Assembly: GCF_007971225.1 (NCBI RefSeq) | Contig: NZ_CP042435.1 | Span: forward strand, 1,426,001 to 1,490,000 | DNA length: 64,000 nucleotides | Direction of reading: 5' to 3' | Source: Panacibacter ginsenosidivorans | GTDB taxonomy: Bacteria; Bacteroidota; Bacteroidia; Chitinophagales; Chitinophagaceae | Part shown: positions 28,862-38,071 of the stretch, piece by piece | How the letters are laid out: each line of letters starts with the position of its first letter | Position numbering within the stretch: position 1 is the stretch's first letter | The notes under the pieces: model-generated | Told to the model about the DNA's origin: nothing | Databases searched by the model: none | What the model saw: only the letters and a program-made list of their open reading frames with translations | Program-made: the position numbers and the translations under genes

Positions 28862-29170
28862 ATGCAAACAACAACTGTCGAAGCATTAAAAGCCCGTTTA
28901 GATAATGGCGAAGTTGTAAACCTGCTTGATGTACGCGAAGATCATGAAAGAGCAGATTTTAATATTGGCGGCACACATATACCGCTTGGCAAAATACAAG
29001 CTATGCAGCTGGATGATATTGAAGACTGGAAAGATCAGGAAGTTATCGTTTATTGCCGCAGTGGCAACCGCAGTGGAATGGCCAGTTTATTTTTAGAGCA
29101 GGCAGGTTTTAAAAATCCGGTTAATCTTACAGGTGGCATGCTTGCCTGGCAGGAAAAATTTGGAAAATAA
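28862..29170 (+). CDS. Single-domain rhodanese-like protein
   Basis: The 102-residue cytoplasmic protein has LLDVREDHERADFNIGGTHIPLG and an active-site loop VYCRSGNRS with Cys near residue 65. These are diagnostic for rhodanese (sulfurtransferase) domains of the GlpE/PspE type. It follows the PASTA gene after 25 bases, so it is probably co-transcribed with ddl. A terminator follows at 29265. Confidence 0.92.
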   Translation: MQTTTVEALKARLDNGEVVNLLDVREDHERADFNIGGTHIPLGKIQAMQLDDIEDWKDQEVIVYCRSGNRSGMASLFLEQAGFKNPVNLTGGMLAWQEKFGK

Positions 29171-29209
29171 TTTTTTTTAGCCCGGCTATAAAGCATGCAT
29201 TAAACTTCC

Positions 29210-29229
29210 GTTGCGTCGCACTCTTGTAC
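29210..29229 (+). repeat. GTAC element copy 16 (forward)
   Basis: Exact core. The outer part TTTTTTTTAGCCCGGCT starts at the rhodanese stop codon. Confidence 0.92.
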
Positions 29230-29264
29230 ATGCTGTATTTTAATGAGCAATGCAAAAAATAAAT

Positions 29265-29298
29265 AAACCTGTTAGAGTTATAAAACCTAACAGGTTTT
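29265..29298 (+). terminator. Terminator after the ddl-PASTA-rhodanese unit
   Basis: AAACCTGTTAG pairs with CTAACAGGTTT (11 bp) followed by a T-rich end. Confidence 0.85.
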
Positions 29299-29366
29299 AT
29301 AATTAATACAGTTACTTATTTATACTTTATATTTTACAAACACTATTTACCTATATACTACAATAA

Positions 29367-30599
29367 GTGCATCCTAAAAGATTATTCATAAAAGATTTTT
29401 TATACAAGCTTCCGGAAGAAAGAATTGCTAAATATCCTTTACCACAAAGAGATGAAAGCAAGTTGCTGGTATATAAAGATCAATCAATAACAGAAGACAC
29501 TTACTACAATCTTGAAAAATATATTCCCGGAAACTCTTTACTTATTTTCAATAATACTAAAGTTGTAGAAGCAAGATTATTGTTTCAAAAATCAACCGGC
29601 AGTATTATAGAAATATTTTGTTTGGAACCTGCCGATATATATGCAGACATCACAACTGCTATGCTGCAAAAAGGTAAAGTACTATGGAAATGTTTGATAG
29701 GTGGTGCAAAAAAATGGAAGGACGAGCCGGTGATTAAAATAATCAAAAATGATTTGAAAGAATTTAAGTTTACTGCAAAGAAGATCGAAAAATTTACAGA
29801 CTATTTTTTAATAGCGTTCAGTTGGGATGACGATTCATTATCTTTTGCAGAAGTATTACATGCAGCGGGTTCTGTACCATTGCCACCCTATTTAAATCGA
29901 ACTGCAGAAGAAACTGACAAAGAAAGATATCAAACCATTTATGCAAAATATAATGGTTCTGTTGCAGCACCTACTGCAGGCTTGCATTTTACAGAAAGAT
30001 TGTTTCAAAAGCTTGATCAAAAAAATATCCAAAGAGATTTTGTTACACTCCATGTTGGTGCCGGTACATTCAAACCTGTAAAAGCAGCAATAATGGAAGA
30101 ACATGAAATGCATACAGAGTTTATTGATGTGCGTGCAGCATTGATTGAAAATATACTCCAGCATATTGATAAAACAGTTATAGCTGTAGGCACTACTTCT
30201 TTACGCACCATAGAAAGTTTGTACTGGCTTGGTGTAAAAACAATTTTAAACCCAACTATATATTTAGAAAGTTTGCAGGTTTATCAATGGGATGCTTATG
30301 ACGTAGATGCTGAAAATATTTCTGCCAAAGATGCGTTGCAAGCTTTATTACAATGGATGAAACAACACAATTTATCAAGCCTGATAACGAAAACGCAGAT
30401 CATCATTGCACCGGGTTACGCATTAAAAATTGCAAAAGCATTGATCACGAATTTTCATCAGCCGCAATCTACTCTGCTGCTATTGGTAGCTGCAATAATT
30501 GGTGATGACTGGAGAAGGGTTTACAATTATGCCCTGGAAAATAATTTTCGCTTTTTGAGTTATGGAGATGGTTGCTTGCTGTATCCAGTAGCAGTTTGA
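29367..30599 (+). CDS. queA: S-adenosylmethionine:tRNA ribosyltransferase-isomerase
   Basis: QueA transfers and isomerises the ribose of AdoMet onto 7-aminomethyl-7-deazaguanine at tRNA position 34, the penultimate step of queuosine synthesis. The 410-residue protein (GTG start at 29367) has PEERIAKYPLPQRDESKL, SLLIFNNTKVVEARLLFQK, VPLPPYLNR, the signature PTAGLHFTERL, VTLHVGAGTFKPVK, a VGTTSLRTIESLY segment and NFHQPQSTLL. It is longer than typical QueA (about 350). The Q-tRNA substrates include tRNA-His and tRNA-Asn, both of which occur in the array at 40.8 kb. Confidence 0.92.
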   Translation: MHPKRLFIKDFLYKLPEERIAKYPLPQRDESKLLVYKDQSITEDTYYNLEKYIPGNSLLIFNNTKVVEARLLFQKSTGSIIEIFCLEPADIYADITTAMLQKGKVLWKCLIGGAKKWKDEPVIKIIKNDLKEFKFTAKKIEKFTDYFLIAFSWDDDSLSFAEVLHAAGSVPLPPYLNRTAEETDKERYQTIYAKYNGSVAAPTAGLHFTERLFQKLDQKNIQRDFVTLHVGAGTFKPVKAAIMEEHEMHTEFIDVRAALIENILQHIDKTVIAVGTTSLRTIESLYWLGVKTILNPTIYLESLQVYQWDAYDVDAENISAKDALQALLQWMKQHNLSSLITKTQIIIAPGYALKIAKALITNFHQPQSTLLLLVAAIIGDDWRRVYNYALENNFRFLSYGDGCLLYPVAV

Positions 30600-30659
30600 T
30601 TACCGCAGAGGCGGAGAGACGCATAGAAATATTTCAGTTGATGAGAGAGAAGACAGAAA

Positions 30660-30679
30660 GTATAAGTGTGCGACGCAAC
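30660..30679 (-). repeat. GTAC element copy 17 (reverse)
   Basis: GTATAAGTGTGCGACGCAAC, one change in the GTAC end. It lies at the 3' end of the minus-strand histidine kinase gene. Confidence 0.88.
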
Positions 30680-30721
30680 GAAAGTTTATTACCTATTCTG
30701 TCGTTCGGCTCCTGAAAAACA

Positions 30722-32068
30722 CTATGCTTTTGCCAATGGCATTTCAATGGTAAACGTGCTGCCTTTACCTAAGGTGCTATCAACCCTTACACGGCCCTTA
30801 TGCACATCTACAATAGTTTTTACATAACTCATACCAAGGCCAAAACCTTTTACATTATGTATGTTTCCGGTGTGTGCACGGTAGAATTTTTCGAAGATGC
30901 GTTTGGTAGTTTCTTTGCTCATGCCAATGCCATTATCTTCAACCTGCATTACAAAAAATTTTGCTGAAGAATGCGTGGTAATTTTTAACTGGAGCGGATC
31001 TTTCTCTTTAGAATATTTTATAGCATTATCTATAAGGTTGGAAATAAGATTGGTAAAATGCGCTTCATCTGCATTGATAAGATCATCCTTTGCATTCAGC
31101 AAAAGTGTAGTTGCAGCACCCTTCTCCTGAAACTGAAGATTGAAGGTATCCAATACTTTCTGCAACAACATATGCACATGTACAGGTTTAATATTCATGC
31201 GTATATCCTGCCTGTCCATGAGCCCCGCCTGCAATATGGTTTCCACATGTTTACTCATGCGTTTGTTTTCATCCTTAATAATGCTGCTGAAGTACTCAAG
31301 TTTACTTCTGTCTGCCAGTACTTTTTCGTTTTTCATAGCATCAGTAGCAAGCGATATAGTAGCTAACGGAGTCTTTAACTCATGCGTCATATTATTAATA
31401 AAATCACTTTTGATCGCATTTAGTTTGCGCTGATTCAATATAGTTTTAACGGCAAGATAAAATGCCGCTATAATAATAATATTAAACAATGCCGCACCCA
31501 CAATTACCCAGGTAATAGAATGCCATACCTGCGTTTTAAAATCCGGCACTATAAGTATCAGGTGTTCGTAAGCCATAAGACCTTCCATGTCTGAACCACT
31601 TTCCGGTACTATAGCTATTTCTTCACGCCGGTTATGCACAGTATCCATCAGTTCTTTGAAGAAATTTGTTGACTGCAATTCTACTGCACGAAAATCTGTT
31701 GCATTAGAGGTGATGGCAAATTCAAAACGAAAATTTTTCAATTCTTCTTTATCAAATTCGCGGCGCAATGCAGAATCTATATCCTGCTCAGAATATCTTT
31801 CGGCAATCGTAGGCATTCGTGTTATGCCAAAGGAAAGATCATTTGGCATAAAGTTCAGGTCTCTCCGGTGCGGCAAACGCATCACCCTTCCTGCAAGTGT
31901 CTGCTGACCGATCTGTTCAGAAACGGAAACACCGGCCTTATCAACTTTATATAAAAAACGTTCGCCTTGTACTACTAATAAGTTCGACACCCATTGTACC
32001 TGTATAACAATAAGGCCAACAATAGACAACGCAATCAATACAACAATAATGGGGAAGATTTTCTTCAT
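30722..32068 (-). CDS. Membrane sensor histidine kinase
   Basis: Start at 32068 (MKKIFPIIVVLIALSIVGLI) chosen because it begins the first transmembrane helix. A second helix lies near 210-230 (VIVGAALFNIIIIAAFYLAV), enclosing a ~165-residue periplasmic sensor. The kinase core has H-box NNMTHELKTPLATIS with the phospho-accepting His, N-box LISNLIDNAIKYS, G1 EDNGIGMS and G2 GFGLGMSYV. It autophosphorylates and passes phosphate to a response regulator. No regulator gene is adjacent, so it is orphaned in this window. Divergent from yqgE; their 5' regions overlap slightly. Confidence 0.9.
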   Translation of the reverse strand: MKKIFPIIVVLIALSIVGLIVIQVQWVSNLLVVQGERFLYKVDKAGVSVSEQIGQQTLAGRVMRLPHRRDLNFMPNDLSFGITRMPTIAERYSEQDIDSALRREFDKEELKNFRFEFAITSNATDFRAVELQSTNFFKELMDTVHNRREEIAIVPESGSDMEGLMAYEHLILIVPDFKTQVWHSITWVIVGAALFNIIIIAAFYLAVKTILNQRKLNAIKSDFINNMTHELKTPLATISLATDAMKNEKVLADRSKLEYFSSIIKDENKRMSKHVETILQAGLMDRQDIRMNIKPVHVHMLLQKVLDTFNLQFQEKGAATTLLLNAKDDLINADEAHFTNLISNLIDNAIKYSKEKDPLQLKITTHSSAKFFVMQVEDNGIGMSKETTKRIFEKFYRAHTGNIHNVKGFGLGMSYVKTIVDVHKGRVRVDSTLGKGSTFTIEMPLAKA

Positions 32069-32195
32069 GCAGTTACAAATATATACATCCGTAGTAAAGA
32101 TGCACAAGTTTGGCGTTAATGTTTACCAGCTTTTTAACGCCAATGATTGTTTAAACAGCTATTTTGATTTATCAATAAAAATACTAAATTGTACT

Positions 32196-32747
32196 ATGGT
32201 TGAAATTGAAACAGGCACCATACTTATTGCTGATCCTTTTTTGAAAGATCCCAATTTCAAACGTACCGTTGTGTTTTTATGCGATCATGAACCTGCCGGC
32301 AGTTTTGGTTTTGTAATTAACCGTAAGCATAATACCATCCTCAGCGATTTGCTTCCTGATCTTTCCGGCTGCGATTTTCCGGTGTATTATGGCGGCCCTG
32401 TGCAAATGGATGCACTGCATTTTTTACACCAGCGCCCCGATATTATCAGCGATGGCATTGAAGTTGCCAATGGCATTTTCTGGGGTGGTAATTTTGAAAC
32501 CGTAAGCGTATTATTACAAAACAATACGCTTAAACAAAATCATATTCGCTTCTTTATCGGCTATAGTGGCTGGGGCGAAGGGCAATTACAGGATGAACTA
32601 AAAGAAAAAAGCTGGCTCACCACAAAAGGAAATAAAAAACTGGTTTTCCACCGCGACGAAAATCTTATCTGGCAGGATGCCATCAAACAAATTGGTGGCG
32701 ATTATGAGCAGATTATACATTATCCCATTGATCCTACATTGAATTAA
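32196..32747 (+). CDS. YqgE/AlgH family protein (DUF179)
   Basis: The ATG at 32196 (MVEIETGTILIADPFL) matches the usual YqgE start; the preceding 49 in-frame residues overlap the histidine-kinase 5' region and are not family-like. The 183-residue product has the diagnostic N-terminal GTILIADPFLKDPNFKRTVV, GSFGFVINRK, YYGGPVQMDALHFLHQ and FFIGYSGWGEGQLQDEL. The family is widespread, cytosolic and of unclear function (linked to alginate regulation and membrane stress in some species). Confidence 0.92.
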   Translation: MVEIETGTILIADPFLKDPNFKRTVVFLCDHEPAGSFGFVINRKHNTILSDLLPDLSGCDFPVYYGGPVQMDALHFLHQRPDIISDGIEVANGIFWGGNFETVSVLLQNNTLKQNHIRFFIGYSGWGEGQLQDELKEKSWLTTKGNKKLVFHRDENLIWQDAIKQIGGDYEQIIHYPIDPTLN

Positions 32748-32795
32748 TATTTTTCTTTTTTATGTGCCATACTGCAGTAATACTATGATGCTTCC

Positions 32796-32815
32796 GTTGC
32801 GTCGCACACTTGTAC
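32796..32815 (+). repeat. GTAC element copy 18 (forward)
   Basis: Exact core GTTGCGTCGCACACTTGTAC after the yqgE stop. Confidence 0.92.
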
Positions 32816-32913
32816 ATTCAGAAAAGTTTCAACAGTTCATACGTTTTTATGTTTACAAGTTCTGATGTACAGTTATTACCATGTAAAACTGATCAAAAAA
32901 GTTTCAACAGCTG

Positions 32914-32931
32914 AAAGGATTGCGACGCAAC
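32914..32931 (-). repeat. GTAC element copy 19 (reverse, degenerate)
   Basis: TGCGACGCAAC is intact but the GTACAAG end is lost. The downstream half (CTGATGCCATAAAAAACAAA) is typical. Inverted partner of copy 18. Confidence 0.7.
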
Positions 32932-33079
32932 AACTGATGCCATAAAAAACAAAAGTTGGTATCACAAAAACTTCTCCATTGTGTCATTTTTACCGTTTGC
33001 AAAATCTTTCTGTTAATTTGCCTCTTTCGGCCTATTTTTATAGCCATCATTTTAAAACCATCAAACGTCTTATCGCCAC

Positions 33080-36000
33080 ATGAAAAAATTTCTTCCATTA
33101 ATTGCACTGGCAACAATTGTGATACTGGCTACATCGTGTAGTAACAAAAGGAGCGGCAACCCACGCGTATTAGTATTTTCGAAAACAGCAGGTTTTCGGC
33201 ACGGCTCCATACCAAATGGCCAGGCAGCTATTATGAAACTGGGCCAGGAAAATGGCTTTGATGTAGATACTACAGAAGACGCTGATATGTTCAATGAAGA
33301 CTCATTGAAAAAATATGCTGCCGTTATTTTTCTAAGCACCACAGGCAATGTACTTGACTACAAACAGGAAGCCGCATTTGAAAGATATATTCAGGCTGGC
33401 GGAGGTTATATGGGTATTCATGCAGCCGCAGATTGTGAATATGACTGGGGCTGGTACGGCAGATTGGTTGGTGCATATTTTATAAGTCATCCCGGTATCA
33501 ACGATACTTTTCCTAATGTTCAGCAAGGTGTATTTAATGTAGTTGATCAAAGTATGGAAGCCACAAAAAATCTTCCTAAAGAATGGAAACGCACGGATGA
33601 ATTCTACAACTTTAAAAAGATAAGTAAAGACATCAAAGTGCTGATAACAATAGATGAAAAATCATATCATGGTGGCATAAACGGTGAAAATCATCCAATG
33701 TCGTGGTATCATGATTATGATGGCGGAAGAGCTTTTTATACCAACTTAGGTCACACACAGGAATCCTTTTCTGAAGACTTATACCTGAAACATATTTTAG
33801 GCGGTATTCAATATGCTATTGGCGATAATGCTGAGCTTGATTATTCAAAAGCGAAAACACAACTGCCTCCGGCTGAGGATCGCTTTACCAAAACACCATT
33901 GGTGCAGGGAGAATTTTTTGAACCAACAGAAATGACCATACTGCCCAACTTTGATATACTTGTTGGTCAGCGTCGTGGTGAGATCATGTTGTATAAAAAT
34001 GATACAAAGAAATTAAAACAGGCAGGTTATTTAAAAGTGTACTGGAAAACTGATAAGCCGGGTGTCAATGCAGAAGAAGGTTTATTGGGTATGCAAAAAG
34101 ACCCTCACTTTGCGCAAAATAACTGGGTTTATATATACTATAGCCCCGCCGATAGTTCTGTAAATCGTCTCTCAAGATTTACATTTAAAAATGATACCAT
34201 TGATAATGCAACAGAGAAAGTAATTCTTGAAGTAAAATCACAAAGAGATATTTGCTGCCATACCGGCGGTTCAATTGCATTTGGTCCCGATGGATTGCTT
34301 TATCTTTCAGCAGGTGACAACTCCACTCCTTTTGATGAACCCGGAGCACGTTTTGTAAACAGTGGCTACGGCCCGATGAATGATGAGCCCGGCCACATGC
34401 AATATGATGCAAGAAGAAGCTCCAGCAACACCAATGATCTGCGTGGGAAAATCTTACGCATCCGCGTAAAAGATGACGGCAGTTATGAAATACCTGATGG
34501 CAATTTATTTCCCAAAGGCACAGAAAAAACAAGACCTGAAATTTATGTAATGGGAGACAGGAATCCATATCGTATTTCTGTTGATCAGAAGAACAGTTAC
34601 CTCTATTGGGGTGAAGTTGGCCCTGATGCAAACAATGACAGCTTCGATACACGCGGCCCACGCGGTTATGACGAATTGAACCAGGCACGCAAAGCCGGTT
34701 ATTTTGGATGGCCGCTTTTTGTGGGTAATAATTATCCTTATCGTGCCTATAATTATGCTACAGGTGCCAGTGGCCCAGCATTCGATCCCCTGAAGCCAAT
34801 TAATGATTCAAGAAATAATACAGGTCTTAGAGAATTACCACCTGTATCACCAGCTTTTATCTGGTATCCTTATGGAAATTCTCCTGATTTTCCACAAGTG
34901 GGCAGCGGCGGCCGCAATGCAATGGCCGGACCGGTTTATTATACTGATATGTTTCCTGATTCTACAAGAATGCCGGATTATTACAATGGCAAACTATTTA
35001 TGTATGACTGGATACGTGGTTGGATAAAAGCGGTAACAATGTTACCCAATGGTGACTTCGATAAGATGGAACCATTTATGGAACATATCAAACTAAACAA
35101 TTGCATTGATATGGAAGTTGGTCCGGATGGAAGATTGTATTTATTGGAATATGGCACAGGTTGGTTCAGCAAAAACCCGGATGCTGGCTTATCACGTATT
35201 GACTATAATGGTGGCAACCGTGCACCGAAAGTAACAGCTATTAATGTTGATAAAACTTCAGGCGTGCTACCATTTGCAGTTAAGCTGAAAGTTAATGCAA
35301 TGGATCCTGAAAAAGATAAACTTACTTATAAATGGGATCTTGGTAATGGCACCACAAAAGAAACAACAGAGCCTTCTTTGGATTACAGTTATACAGCAGC
35401 CGGTGATTTTAAAATCACTGTTGATGTAAAAGATGCTACGGGTGCTGTTACCAAAAGTGATGCAGTAGATGTTTATGCAGGTAATGAAGCTCCGCAGGTA
35501 AGTATAGCATTAACATCAGGTAACAGATCATTCTACTTGCCCGGTGTGCCGATCAACTATAAGATCACTGTATCCGATCCGCATGATACTGCAAAGTTCG
35601 ATCCTGCAAATCTTTTTGTGTCCGTCGACTACGCACAAGGTTTTGATAAAGCAGCATCCACAATGGGTCACCAGCAAGGCGCCGCAACAGTAAGTGGTAA
35701 AAATCTTATGCTTTCTTTCGATTGTAAGAGTTGCCACAAAGAAGCTGAAACCTCTGTCGGTCCTGCATTTGTTCTGGTTGCCAAAAAATATGCTAAGGAT
35801 CCAAATGCCATGAGTTACCTCACCAATAAAATTATGAAAGGTGGTTCTGGCGTATGGGGTGAAGTTGCAATGGCAGCACATCCAACAATTCCGCAAAATG
35901 ATTTGCAGCAAATCGTAACATGGATCTTATCACTGGCTAATAAAGATGCAGCAAAAAAATCTTTACCTGCCGAAGGAACAATCACACCTGTTGCCAACCA

Positions 36001-36499
36001 GAAGCCTAATACAGTACTTGTTTTATCTGCGAGTTACACTGATAAAGGTGGCAACAATATCAAAGCCCTTACAGGCAGTAACAGTATTGCATTAGCAGGA
36101 AGCACAGTCGCATTCAAGGGTACTGAAAAAACACAGGGCTTTACCACCATGGCATATAATGGCATGAACATTATGCTTATTCCAGCAGGTGGTGGTTGGT
36201 TTGCTGTTGACAGTATTGATCTCAGCGGCGTAAGAAGTGTAACACTAACTGCAGGCTGGCAGGAAGCACCGAAATTTGGTTTCGATTTTGAAGTAAGGCT
36301 CGATGCACCTGCTGGTAAAGTAATTGGTACCGGAAGTCTTTTACCACCACAGGGTAAGGTACAGTTTGGTATGGTGCATATCGGTGTCGAAGCCGTAACA
36401 GATGGTAAGTTCCACACAGTATACATCACATGCAAACCAAAAAATGCTGCAGAAAAAGCGCAGGCAGGTATTATGAACATGCAATTTGGTGCAAAATAA
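33080..36499 (+). CDS. Multidomain lipoprotein: ThuA, PQQ-type sugar dehydrogenase, PKD, cytochrome c
   Basis: The 1139-residue protein begins with a lipobox (LATSC). Domains in order: ThuA-like (about 27-255; SKTAGFRHGSIPNGQAA, GGGYMGIHAAADCEYDW, HPMSWYHDYDGGRAFYTNLGH); glucose/sorbosone dehydrogenase-type six-bladed propeller (about 270-720; EGLLGMQKDP, HTGGSIAFGPDGLLYLSAGD, RDPNPYRISV-like); a PKD domain (about 730-810); a class I cytochrome c with CKSCH haem motif (about 870-955); and a C-terminal CBM6-like sandwich. It is probably a periplasmic or surface oxidase of sugars or polyols that passes electrons to its own haem. ThuA domains occur in trehalose and related sugar metabolism. Substrate unknown. 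Confidence 0.88.
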   Translation: MKKFLPLIALATIVILATSCSNKRSGNPRVLVFSKTAGFRHGSIPNGQAAIMKLGQENGFDVDTTEDADMFNEDSLKKYAAVIFLSTTGNVLDYKQEAAFERYIQAGGGYMGIHAAADCEYDWGWYGRLVGAYFISHPGINDTFPNVQQGVFNVVDQSMEATKNLPKEWKRTDEFYNFKKISKDIKVLITIDEKSYHGGINGENHPMSWYHDYDGGRAFYTNLGHTQESFSEDLYLKHILGGIQYAIGDNAELDYSKAKTQLPPAEDRFTKTPLVQGEFFEPTEMTILPNFDILVGQRRGEIMLYKNDTKKLKQAGYLKVYWKTDKPGVNAEEGLLGMQKDPHFAQNNWVYIYYSPADSSVNRLSRFTFKNDTIDNATEKVILEVKSQRDICCHTGGSIAFGPDGLLYLSAGDNSTPFDEPGARFVNSGYGPMNDEPGHMQYDARRSSSNTNDLRGKILRIRVKDDGSYEIPDGNLFPKGTEKTRPEIYVMGDRNPYRISVDQKNSYLYWGEVGPDANNDSFDTRGPRGYDELNQARKAGYFGWPLFVGNNYPYRAYNYATGASGPAFDPLKPINDSRNNTGLRELPPVSPAFIWYPYGNSPDFPQVGSGGRNAMAGPVYYTDMFPDSTRMPDYYNGKLFMYDWIRGWIKAVTMLPNGDFDKMEPFMEHIKLNNCIDMEVGPDGRLYLLEYGTGWFSKNPDAGLSRIDYNGGNRAPKVTAINVDKTSGVLPFAVKLKVNAMDPEKDKLTYKWDLGNGTTKETTEPSLDYSYTAAGDFKITVDVKDATGAVTKSDAVDVYAGNEAPQVSIALTSGNRSFYLPGVPINYKITVSDPHDTAKFDPANLFVSVDYAQGFDKAASTMGHQQGAATVSGKNLMLSFDCKSCHKEAETSVGPAFVLVAKKYAKDPNAMSYLTNKIMKGGSGVWGEVAMAAHPTIPQNDLQQIVTWILSLANKDAAKKSLPAEGTITPVANQKPNTVLVLSASYTDKGGNNIKALTGSNSIALAGSTVAFKGTEKTQGFTTMAYNGMNIMLIPAGGGWFAVDSIDLSGVRSVTLTAGWQEAPKFGFDFEVRLDAPAGKVIGTGSLLPPQGKVQFGMVHIGVEAVTDGKFHTVYITCKPKNAAEKAQAGIMNMQFGAK

Positions 36500-36546
36500 A
36501 AACTGAATTTTTTGAGCGGGAGCAATAGAATAAAAATTAAGATCCT

Positions 36547-36566
36547 GTTGCGTCGCACTCTTCAAC
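36547..36566 (+). repeat. GTAC element copy 20 (forward)
   Basis: GTTGCGTCGCACTCTTCAAC; the GTAC end is changed to CAAC. It lies between the multidomain gene's stop codon and its terminator. Confidence 0.82.
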
Positions 36567-36594
36567 TTTCTTAACATAATTGAACACTTTAAAT

Positions 36595-36630
36595 AATGCC
36601 TCACAAACTAATGTGAGGCATTTATTTTTT
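36595..36630 (+). terminator. Terminator after the ThuA/PQQ gene
   Basis: AATGCCTCACA pairs with TGTGAGGCATT (11 bp), followed by a T-rich tail. Confidence 0.88.
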
Positions 36631-36680
36631 ATGTCTTGCTGTAATTAAGTTTTTTGTACATTGTTACATAAACTCAAACT

Positions 36681-37511
36681 ATGGAAGGATTTGAAAATAT
36701 GAGTGATGAAGAAAAACTAAAAGCCGAAAACGATTTTCTTAAAATGAAAATGATGCTTGAACGCGGTGCTGAATTTGAAAAAACAGAAGAAGGAAATGAA
36801 TTATCAGCAGACATAGAGAACCAGTTTCTGCGCAATATTATGGAATTTGAAAAACAGTTCGATCAGCATAAGATCATTACCATTTTTGATAAAATAGGCA
36901 GACCCACACAATTCAAACCTGTAAATGAAATTCCTGATAATACAATGGAAGATGCATGGGATGAGCTATATAACTACATGCTCAATCATGGAATAGATCT
37001 TAGTGCAACCAACCCAAAAGTTACAGCAAGGGAATTATATCGTTTCGCAACAGAAGAACTATTCGATCATCAGACAGATGATATCAATATTCCAGGCATG
37101 ATCAGCGGCTTTATTTACGATGAATTTTATCCCGATTATGAATATGAGAATACAAATGCTGCATTGGAATGTATAAAACTTATTTTTGAAAAAGAGTTGG
37201 CAGAACATATACCAAATCTCGCAAAAAAAATAACGCTTAATAATCATAAAGAACTTTCGGCAGAAGCCTGTGCAGATATTATCAATCAATTCAAAGATGC
37301 GTTTAACGATATCGTATTACACAATGCAGAAGTCGCAAGTTGTACTATAGAAGAAACCACCTGCACCATAAAGGGAGCATATTCCGCAACGGGATTAATT
37401 GGCAGCGATAAGATAGATTGGAATGATTCGTGGACAGTAATCTTTCACTTTGATGATGATCTCGGCTATTGGGAAATTGTAACAGTGCTGATACAAAATA
37501 TAAATTTTTAA
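36681..37511 (+). CDS. Conserved hypothetical cytoplasmic protein
   Basis: The 276-residue acidic protein has no signal peptide or membrane segment. Residues 1-60 are strongly charged and helical (EEKLKAENDFLKMKMMLERG). The rest mixes helices with acidic stretches (FIYDEFYPDYEYENTNAA) and ends with beta strands (WTVIFHFDDDLGYWEIVTVLIQNINF), a pattern like the C-terminal part of NTF2-like or SMI1-type domains. I do not recognise the family. It stands alone after a terminator and before a small-ORF unit. Confidence 0.7.
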   Translation: MEGFENMSDEEKLKAENDFLKMKMMLERGAEFEKTEEGNELSADIENQFLRNIMEFEKQFDQHKIITIFDKIGRPTQFKPVNEIPDNTMEDAWDELYNYMLNHGIDLSATNPKVTARELYRFATEELFDHQTDDINIPGMISGFIYDEFYPDYEYENTNAALECIKLIFEKELAEHIPNLAKKITLNNHKELSAEACADIINQFKDAFNDIVLHNAEVASCTIEETTCTIKGAYSATGLIGSDKIDWNDSWTVIFHFDDDLGYWEIVTVLIQNINF

Positions 37512-37594
37512 AAATATTTTCTGCTGAAACATCAGTATTTACAGGCATTTCAGCCAACATGCAAAAATGCTGCAAAAAAATAGTTTAAAATAAA

Positions 37595-37627
37595 TTTGGT
37601 GTAATTGAAAAATTATTTACACTTTTG
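37595..37627 (+). promoter_or_regulatory. Bacteroidota-type promoter candidate before a 30-residue ORF
   Basis: TTTG (37595-37598), 19 bases, then TACACTTTTG (37618-37627), close to the TTTG-N19-TAnnTTTG consensus but with one extra base in the -7 box. The ORF starts 32 bases further on. Confidence 0.5.
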
Positions 37628-37659
37628 TATCACAAAAAATAACAAAACTTAAAGCAAAG

Positions 37660-37752
37660 ATGAAACCCGCAATGTTACATATTGAATCAAAAAGGTGGTT
37701 TAATCCCAGCGTGGATTATATCATCGGCGGGGCATCAGATGCTGTAAGTTAG
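37660..37752 (+). CDS. Possible 30-residue small protein between promoter and terminator
   Basis: The ORF reads MKPAMLHIESKRWFNPSVDY then IIGGASDAVS and stops. It has an A-rich leader (AAAGCAAAG before ATG), a promoter candidate 32 bases upstream and an intrinsic terminator 32 bases downstream, so a dedicated short transcript is likely. No family recognised. The alternative is that the transcript is a non-coding RNA and the ORF is accidental. The amphipathic middle and glycine pair do not suggest a membrane toxin. Confidence 0.4.
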   Translation: MKPAMLHIESKRWFNPSVDYIIGGASDAVS

Positions 37753-37783
37753 CCAAAACTAAAACTAACTGACCATATGAAAG

Positions 37784-37806
37784 CCCCGCACCAAGCGGGG
37801 TTTTTT
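37784..37806 (+). terminator. Terminator of the small-ORF unit
   Basis: CCCCGC pairs with GCGGGG around ACCAA, followed by six T. Confidence 0.88.
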
Positions 37807-37836
37807 GTTGCAACCAGTTCAACAATACATCCCGGA

Positions 37837-37989
37837 ATGAAGATCAGAGAACAGATACAGGTCAACGCTATCAACACAAACACAGGAGCATGTCGCAATC
37901 ATGTTCTTACCTGCATCAGTTCTTTCGATTTGAATTTTCAAACAATCATATTTCTATATAAACGACCGTGGTCTGTAACACAGTGCTGA
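37837..37989 (+). CDS. Very tentative 50-residue ORF between two terminators
   Basis: It starts MKIREQIQVNAINTNTG and contains two Cys. It lies between the terminators ending at 37806 and 38046. No promoter or family was recognised, and the segment may be only a leader or small RNA. Confidence 0.2.
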   Translation: MKIREQIQVNAINTNTGACRNHVLTCISSFDLNFQTIIFLYKRPWSVTQC

Positions 37990-38011
37990 TAAGTATTTCA
38001 GTATAGATACG

Positions 38012-38046
38012 AACCCGGTCAGGATAAAGCCTTACCGGGTTTTTTA
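38012..38046 (+). terminator. Intrinsic terminator before the gene at 38072
   Basis: AACCCGGTCAGG pairs with CCTTACCGGGTT with one mismatch, followed by a T-run. It closes a second short transcript unit. Confidence 0.82.
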
Positions 38047-38071
38047 TTGATGACAAATAAACGCGTACGCC

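Larger units (their letters stand above)
32748..33079. other. Intergenic stretch of 332 bases
   Basis: It contains GTAC elements 18 and 19 and, near 32995-33022, TTTG-N17-TAATTTG as a promoter candidate for the gene at 33080. Confidence 0.5.

Noticed and set aside
34185-34688. Minus-strand ORF of 167 residues within the ThuA/PQQ gene
   Set aside because: Cys/His-rich translation arises from the reverse complement of a well-defined domain; no promoter or start context.
36034-36558. Minus-strand ORF of 174 residues over the 3' end of the multidomain gene
   Set aside because: Overlaps the coding end, GTAC element 20 and terminator; no homology recognised.
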